Source: Oerskovia paurometabola (GTDB lineage Bacteria > Actinomycetota > Actinomycetes > Actinomycetales > Cellulomonadaceae). Taken from it: a stretch of 64,000 nt of DNA. Below are positions 59,476 through 64,000 of the stretch, in pieces. The translations under genes and the position numbers were made by a program. Below the pieces are notes generated by a model, which saw only the letters and a list, made by a program, of their open reading frames with translations, searched no databases and was not told where the DNA came from. The number at the start of each line of letters is the position of its first letter. The first letter of the stretch is position 1. The DNA lies in the NCBI RefSeq assembly GCF_016907365.1, contig NZ_JAFBBV010000001.1:62001-126000 (forward strand), given 5' to 3'.

Positions 59476-60147
59476 ATGACCGTGACCCTCGCGCTGCCGT
59501 TCCGCGGGCGGTGGCTCGTGCAGAACAGCCCGGCCCGGCGCGTGCCCAGCCACGGCGTCGACGTCCTGGGCCAGCGGTTCGCGATCGACTTCGTGGGCGT
59601 CGACGACCGGGGCCGCACGGCGACCGTCCGCGACTGGCGCACCATCCTGGCGACCGAGCCTCCCGAGCGCTTCGTCGCGTTCGGTCGCTCGATCCTCGCG
59701 CCGGCGGACGGCGTCGTGGTCCAGGTGCACGACGGCGAGGAGGACCACGCGGCCCGTCGCTCCCAGGCGGCGCTCGTGCCCTACGCGCTGGGGGCCGCGG
59801 CTCGGCTCCGCGAGGGAGTGCACGCCGTCGCCGGGAACCACGTGACCGTCGCGCTGCGAGGCCCCGGCGCGTTCGTGTCCCTCGTCCACCTGCGACGCGG
59901 GTCCCTGCGGGTCCGGGTGGGCGACGAGGTGCGCGTCGGGCAGCCGCTCGCCGAGTGCGGAAACTCCGGGAACTCGACCCAGCCGCACGTGCACCTGCAG
60001 GTCACGGACAGCGCCGACTTCTCCGTGGCGCACGGCGTGCCGGTCGCGTTCCGCGACTTCCGCGAGTGGCCCCGCGGACGAGGCGAGCCCCTCGACCGGG
60101 CGACGGGACTGCCCGGGGAACGCTCCGTCGTCGGGCCGCTGGGGTGA
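59476..60147 (+). CDS. M23-family (LytM-like) metallopeptidase
   Basis: Protein of 223 residues with zinc-site motifs of LytM peptidases: PSHGVDVLGQRFAIDF (His, Asp), AECGNSGNSTQPHVHLQVTD (HxH), and the intervening HLRRGSLRVRVGDEVRVGQP. No signal peptide is visible, so it may act in the cytoplasm or by another export path, which is unusual for a wall peptidase. ATG at 59476. Confidence 0.83.
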   Translation: MTVTLALPFRGRWLVQNSPARRVPSHGVDVLGQRFAIDFVGVDDRGRTATVRDWRTILATEPPERFVAFGRSILAPADGVVVQVHDGEEDHAARRSQAALVPYALGAAARLREGVHAVAGNHVTVALRGPGAFVSLVHLRRGSLRVRVGDEVRVGQPLAECGNSGNSTQPHVHLQVTDSADFSVAHGVPVAFRDFREWPRGRGEPLDRATGLPGERSVVGPLG

Positions 60148-60171
60148 CGACCCGCCCCCTCGGCACCCCGG

Positions 60172-60660
60172 TCACGCGACCGGCTGGAGCCGGAACAGGC
60201 GGACCACGCGCCCCGAGTCCCGCTCGTAGGCCCTGTACCCCGGCCACTGCGCCTGGATCAGGTCCCACGCGGCCTCGCGCTCGTCGTCGTGCTCGACGAG
60301 CGTCGCCCGCACCCGCATGTCCCGGCCACGGACCGTGATCGACGCGTCAGGGTGCGCCAGCAAGTTGTACGTCCAGGCGGGGTGCCGGTCGCGCGCGAAC
60401 GACGTGCCCGCGACGATCGCCCGGCCGTGACCGTCGGGCGTGTACATGAGGTAGGTGCTGCGCGGCTCGCCCGATCGCGCACCCGTCGTGTGCAGGACGA
60501 GCGACGGGACCAGGATCGCGCTGATCTGCCACCGCCCGCCCGACACGCGCGCGAGGAACCGCTCGACCGGCGGCAGCACGACCGGCCCGGCCCTGCGGAA
60601 GGCCCGCGTGCGCGTGAGCGGGGCGACCAGGGAGCGGACGACCTGCAACAGGGAGGTCAT
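60172..60660 (-). CDS. Deazaflavin-dependent nitroreductase-family protein
   Basis: Small split-barrel protein of 162 residues: LVLHTTGARSGEPRSTYLMY, IVAGTSFARDRHPAWTYNLL and ASITVRGRDMRVRATLVEHD match the F420-dependent Ddn-like family. Such enzymes reduce quinones or nitro compounds with cofactor F420. It is convergent with the M23 gene. Cofactor use is assigned by family only. Confidence 0.85.
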   Translation of the reverse strand: MTSLLQVVRSLVAPLTRTRAFRRAGPVVLPPVERFLARVSGGRWQISAILVPSLVLHTTGARSGEPRSTYLMYTPDGHGRAIVAGTSFARDRHPAWTYNLLAHPDASITVRGRDMRVRATLVEHDDEREAAWDLIQAQWPGYRAYERDSGRVVRLFRLQPVA

Positions 60661-60778
60661 GCCCCCATGATGGCCGGGGTCGCCGCGGGGCGCTCGCCCG
60701 CCGAGCCCTGGCGCCGCTCGACGACGTCGCCGAGCCCGGCCGCCGCGGGGACGCGCGAGAGGCACCCAGGATGAGCGT

Positions 60779-61789
60779 TCACGAGCGGGACTCCGTCTTC
60801 TCCGGGACGTGCACGGACGACGCGAAGAGGTTGAGCCCGAGGGCGCGGGACAGGTAGGCCGTCGCGCGCTGACCCCGGACGCTGTTGCCCGCGGAGTCCA
60901 GCGGTGGAGAGAACGTCCCGATCGCCCCTTTTCCCGGCGCCACCGCGACGACGCCCCCGGCGACCCCCGACTTCGCGGGGAGCCCGATCTCGAAGAGCCA
61001 CTCCCCCGACCGCTCGTACAGGCCCGTCGAGGCCAGCACCGCGAGGGTGTCCCGGCAGACCTGCGCCGAGACGACCCGCTCCCCGGTGACGGGGTTGACC
61101 CCGCCGTCGGCAAGAGTCGCGCCCATGACTGCCAGGTCGCGGGCCGTCACGCGCAGCGCACACTGGCGCGTGTACACGTCGACGACCTCGAGCGGGTCGG
61201 TCTGGATCCGTCCGTAGCTCTCGAGCAGGCGCGCGATGGCCCTGTTGCGGATGTTGGTCTCGGACTCGGACCGGTAGACGACGCCGTCGAGCTCGAGCGA
61301 CCGGCCCGCGAAGCGCGAGAGTCCCGTCCGGACGTTCTCCCACTGCTCGGCGGGCGTCCCGCCAGGCATCATCGCGGTCGCCGCGAGAGCGCCGGCGTTG
61401 ACCATGGGGTTCATGGGGTGCCCGTCGTTGAGCTCGAGCGCCATGACCGAGTTGAACGGGAGCCCGGTGTTGTTGACACCGACGCGGTCCCGCACGGCGT
61501 CGTGCCCGTAGGCCTCGCACACGAGTGCGTAGACGAACGCCTTGGAGATCGACTGCACCGAGAACTCCACGCCCGTGTCCCCCGCCTCGTGCATCTCGCC
61601 GTCGACCACGGCGACGCTCACACCGAACAGCGCGGGGTCTGCCGTGGCCAGGACCGGGATGTAGTCGGCGACGGCTCCGGCCGTGAGGTCGCGGTACCGG
61701 GCGTGCGCCTCGACGACCAGGTGCTCGACGCGGTCCCACCGGGGCAGCGCCCCGGTCGCAGCCACCTGTTCGACGTCGTCGACGTCCAT
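60779..61789 (-). CDS. glsA: Glutaminase A
   Basis: Converts glutamine to glutamate and ammonia. The serine-hydrolase-type motif SISK (residues 80-83) sits in FSVQSISKAFVYALVCEAYG, and NNTGLPFNSVMALELNDGHP is the conserved glutaminase signature. The 336-residue length fits single-domain bacterial glutaminase. The chosen start is MDVDD at 61789. In-frame sequence upstream is atypical. Confidence 0.93.
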   Translation of the reverse strand: MDVDDVEQVAATGALPRWDRVEHLVVEAHARYRDLTAGAVADYIPVLATADPALFGVSVAVVDGEMHEAGDTGVEFSVQSISKAFVYALVCEAYGHDAVRDRVGVNNTGLPFNSVMALELNDGHPMNPMVNAGALAATAMMPGGTPAEQWENVRTGLSRFAGRSLELDGVVYRSESETNIRNRAIARLLESYGRIQTDPLEVVDVYTRQCALRVTARDLAVMGATLADGGVNPVTGERVVSAQVCRDTLAVLASTGLYERSGEWLFEIGLPAKSGVAGGVVAVAPGKGAIGTFSPPLDSAGNSVRGQRATAYLSRALGLNLFASSVHVPEKTESRS

Positions 61790-61922
61790 CGCGCACCGCC
61801 CGTCTCTGGAACCCTCCGTGATGCTCCCACCACGTTCGCGAGGGCGCACTCGGAGACTGGAGGCCGGTGCGGGAGGTGTCGATCGTCGCGCCCGCCCGGG
61901 CCCCCTGCCCCGACGGCGCCGC

Positions 61923-63509
61923 TCACCGCTCGACGGCCGCTCCCCTGGCCACCAGGCCCGCCTTGTCCGACAGCTTGATCTCCTTCATGAAGAAGGCGAT
62001 GACGAACCCCACCACGCCGAGCGGGACCAGGTACCAGAACGCGGGGGCCAGTGCGTCGGTGTAGGCCGTGACGACGACGTCGTGCAGCTGGGCCGGCAAC
62101 CCCTTGACCGCCTCCGGGGTGAGGGTGTCCGGGCCGAAGTTCGCCGGGACGTCGCTCGGGGGCAGGCCCTTGGCCGCGTCGGTCAGGTTCGTCGCGAGCC
62201 TCGTGGTGAACACGGTCGAGAACACGCTCGTGCCGACCGCGGCACCGATCTCCCGCAGGAAGTTGTTCGTCGACGTCGCCACCCCGACCATCTCGGGGGC
62301 GACCGAGTTCTGCACCGCGATGACGATGGTCTGCAGCACGAGCCCCAGCCCGAACCCGAGCACGAAGATCATCGCGCCGAAGGTCACCATCGAGATGTCT
62401 GCCGTGAGCTGCGTCAGCAGGACCAGGCCGATCGTCGCGATGCCCATCCCCAGGATCGGGTAGATCTTGTACCGTCCCGTGCGCGCGATCAGCAGGCCCG
62501 AGCCGATCGCCGTGATCATCAGCCCGACCGTCATGGGCAGCATGAGCAGCCCGGACTCCGTGGCGCCGTAGCCCTGCGCCATCTGCAGGAAGGTCGGCAG
62601 GAACGACAGCGCCGCGAACATCGTCATGCCCAGCACCAGGGCGATCGAGACCGACACGGAGAACGTCGGGCTCTTGAACAGGTGCAGCGGGATGAGAGGG
62701 TCGGCCGCCCTGGTCTCGACCACGAGGAACCCGACGAGCGCGAGCACCGCCACGACCAGCACCGTCAGCAGGGCGGGGCTGCTCCAGTCGTACTTCTTGT
62801 CGCTCGAGATCGTGCTCCAGCTCGTGAGGAGCACGATGCCCGCGGTCGTGACGGCCATCAGGACCGCACCGCCGACGTCGAACCGGCGGCTCGGCGTGCG
62901 GGACGGGAGCCGGAGCTTGAACCAGGCGATCGCCAGCGCGGTCAGCCCGATCGGCACGTTGAGCCAGAAGCACCAGCGCCACCCGGGGCCCTCGGTGAAC
63001 CAGCCGCCCAGCAGCGGGCCGGCGACCGTCGCGATGCCGAAGACCGCACCCATGGGCCCCATGTACTTGCCGCGGTCCCTGGCCGAGACGATGTCGGCGA
63101 TGATCGCCTGGCTCAGGATCACGAGGCCCCCGGCCCCCAGCCCCTGGACCGAGCGCCACACCACGAGCTCGACGAACGAGCCCGACAGCGCGGACCCGGT
63201 CGACCCCACCACGAAGATCGCGATCGCGACCAGGAAGGGCAGGCGTCGCCCGCGCACGTCGCCGATCTTGCCGTAGATCGGCATCACGATCGCGATCGCC
63301 AGCAGGTAGGCCGTGATGATCCAGCCCTCGTCCTGCGCGGCGCCGAGGTCCCCCACGATGGTCGGCAGCGCCGTGCCCACGACCGACTGGTCCAGCGCGG
63401 ACAGGAACATCGCGGCCAGCAGGGAGCTGAAGATCACGTAGACGGTGCCCTTGGAGAGCACGATCTCCGGCTCGCTCGTCGTCGTGGCACGGGACGTGGC
63501 GTCGCTCAT
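61923..63509 (-). CDS. DHA2-family multidrug exporter (EmrB/QacA type)
   Basis: Fourteen-helix drug:proton antiporter of 528 residues. Motifs include FLSALDQSVVGTALPTIVGD, GKIGDVRGRRLPF after helix 2, and VQGLGAGGLVILSQAIIADI. The ATG at 63509 follows GAGGAAG. No dedicated regulator gene is adjacent. The substrate range is unknown; relatives confer resistance to cations, dyes and antibiotics. Confidence 0.9.
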   Translation of the reverse strand: MSDATSRATTTSEPEIVLSKGTVYVIFSSLLAAMFLSALDQSVVGTALPTIVGDLGAAQDEGWIITAYLLAIAIVMPIYGKIGDVRGRRLPFLVAIAIFVVGSTGSALSGSFVELVVWRSVQGLGAGGLVILSQAIIADIVSARDRGKYMGPMGAVFGIATVAGPLLGGWFTEGPGWRWCFWLNVPIGLTALAIAWFKLRLPSRTPSRRFDVGGAVLMAVTTAGIVLLTSWSTISSDKKYDWSSPALLTVLVVAVLALVGFLVVETRAADPLIPLHLFKSPTFSVSVSIALVLGMTMFAALSFLPTFLQMAQGYGATESGLLMLPMTVGLMITAIGSGLLIARTGRYKIYPILGMGIATIGLVLLTQLTADISMVTFGAMIFVLGFGLGLVLQTIVIAVQNSVAPEMVGVATSTNNFLREIGAAVGTSVFSTVFTTRLATNLTDAAKGLPPSDVPANFGPDTLTPEAVKGLPAQLHDVVVTAYTDALAPAFWYLVPLGVVGFVIAFFMKEIKLSDKAGLVARGAAVER

Positions 63510-63681
63510 CGCAGCTTCCTCACTGGCGCACCGGACCTGGCAGCGCCCGTCGGGAGATCTCGGGACTCGCGTGCGGAGGATGCGGCCGGCCCCCGGTCGA
63601 GAGGCTCGTCCGTCGCGTCCCTCGATGGTCGTACGGGGGCCCGGAGGGCGCAACACCTGACGGACTGCCGCTACCCCGGGC

Positions 63682-64000
63682 TCAGAGCCCGTCGAGGAGA
63701 TCGCGCATCCGGTCGATCTCGCCGCCCTGGCCCGACGCCGTCTCGGCGGCGATCTCGTGCGCGAACAGGTCCTGACCGTCGACGAGCACGACGTCGACCA
63801 TGTCGAGCGCGCCCTCGTGGTGCGCGATCATGCCCTCGAGGAAGAGCCGGTCGAACGCCGCCCCGCTCGCTGCCGCGAGCGCCGCCATCTGCTCGTCGGT
63901 GAGCATCCCGACGGCGGCCTCGCCGTGGGTCCCGTGCCCACCGTCCGCACCGTCGGGGACGCGCGGGCCCGTGCCGCCCGCGGTCTCGGCTCCCTCGGGC
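63682..64000 (-). CDS. DUF305 protein (5' end outside window)
   Basis: The C-terminal 106 residues of a DUF305 protein: MLTDEQMAALAAASGAAFDR followed by LFLEGMIAHHEGALDMVDVV, then terminal HEIAAETASGQGGEIDRMRD. The MIxHHxGA motif is the metal-site hallmark. A Gly/His/Asp-rich segment (GADGGHGTHGEAA) precedes it. The start lies beyond the window. Compare the complete DUF305 lipoprotein at 46870. Confidence 0.88.
   Translation of the reverse strand, partial: PEGAETAGGTGPRVPDGADGGHGTHGEAAVGMLTDEQMAALAAASGAAFDRLFLEGMIAHHEGALDMVDVVLVDGQDLFAHEIAAETASGQGGEIDRMRDLLDGL

Noticed and set aside
58599..59645. Upstream in-frame extension of the large WXG-headed gene
   Set aside because: It would run through the WXG-like gene in another frame and antisense to the DoxX gene. 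The GTG overlapping the previous stop is the convincing start.
61683..63902. Long plus-strand frame opposite the glutaminase and DHA2 genes
   Set aside because: It has Arg/Asp/His-rich composition and no family. The minus-strand genes show full motifs and ribosome sites.
1..64000. tRNA, rRNA, transposon or prophage genes
   Set aside because: None recognised on either strand by reading; all clear genes are ordinary chromosomal protein genes.

Overview
This window is chromosomal DNA of a very GC-rich actinobacterium. GC-ended codons, GTG starts, many ATGA/GTGA stop-start overlaps, NarL-type two-component systems, sortase-E-like surface proteins, an actinobacterial-style c-di-AMP riboswitch and a LacI gene beside a family-5 sugar/peptide importer together suggest Micrococcales, possibly the Cellulomonadaceae/Promicromonosporaceae neighbourhood. 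The genus is an inference. I see no rRNA, tRNA, CRISPR array, transposase, integrase or phage gene. The window reads as core and accessory chromosome with many short, often divergently arranged regulator-target modules.

Layout. 1-4.1 kb: LacI regulator, substrate-binding lipoprotein and DppB-type permease of an importer, with a palindromic operator between regulator and operon. 4.2-8.1 kb: a NarL-type two-component system next to a 686-residue wall-anchored protein carrying a TQxA (thioester-domain-like) motif and a LAxTG-type anchor. 8.3-15 kb: MFS and GntR genes, a DUF1801 protein, a Na+/H+ antiporter, and a TetR gene divergent from DUF1304 and alkenal/quinone-reductase genes. Two copies of a 62-nt covarying hairpin lie here. 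15.2-21 kb: two more kinase/response-regulator pairs around a PAS-GAF-SpoIIE phosphatase. 21-28.3 kb: an Lsr2-C-like protein with an acidic middle, a CPBP membrane protein with a small partner, a Cys-rich pentapeptide-repeat protein, oxidoreductase, MscS channel, lipoprotein and ArfB. 28.5-31.6 kb: a 1047-residue surface protein with six isopeptide-type Ig-like repeats. 31.7-45 kb: small enzymes and membrane proteins, a ROK-ChbG-GPH sugar operon, a DUF4097 lipoprotein behind a strongly structured leader, SDR/HxlR, hemerythrin, a uridine-kinase-like protein without the Walker lysine, and AraC/TauE. 44.4-45.4 kb: NlpC/P60 hydrolase under a ydaO riboswitch. 45.6-52.7 kb: DUF4287, hydrolase, DUF305, a ferric-reductase-like protein, DoxX, GNAT and an ArsR-SulP operon. 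52.7-58.9 kb: small proteins, a SUKH-like immunity protein, a PIN protein, and a three-gene set made of a WXG-like protein, a 752-residue WXG-headed protein and a lipoprotein. 59-64 kb: DoxX, M23 peptidase, deazaflavin-type oxidoreductase, glutaminase, DHA2 exporter and a truncated DUF305 gene.

The strongest candidates for undescribed biology are: (i) the WXG-like/large-protein/lipoprotein cassette with its nearby SUKH-like and PIN genes; (ii) the structured leader before the DUF4097 lipoprotein, which shares an ATGGGG-N6-CCCCAT palindrome with the promoter region of a second lipoprotein 11 kb away; (iii) the paired hairpin element with compensatory changes; and (iv) the two sortase-type surface proteins with covalent-adhesion chemistry.
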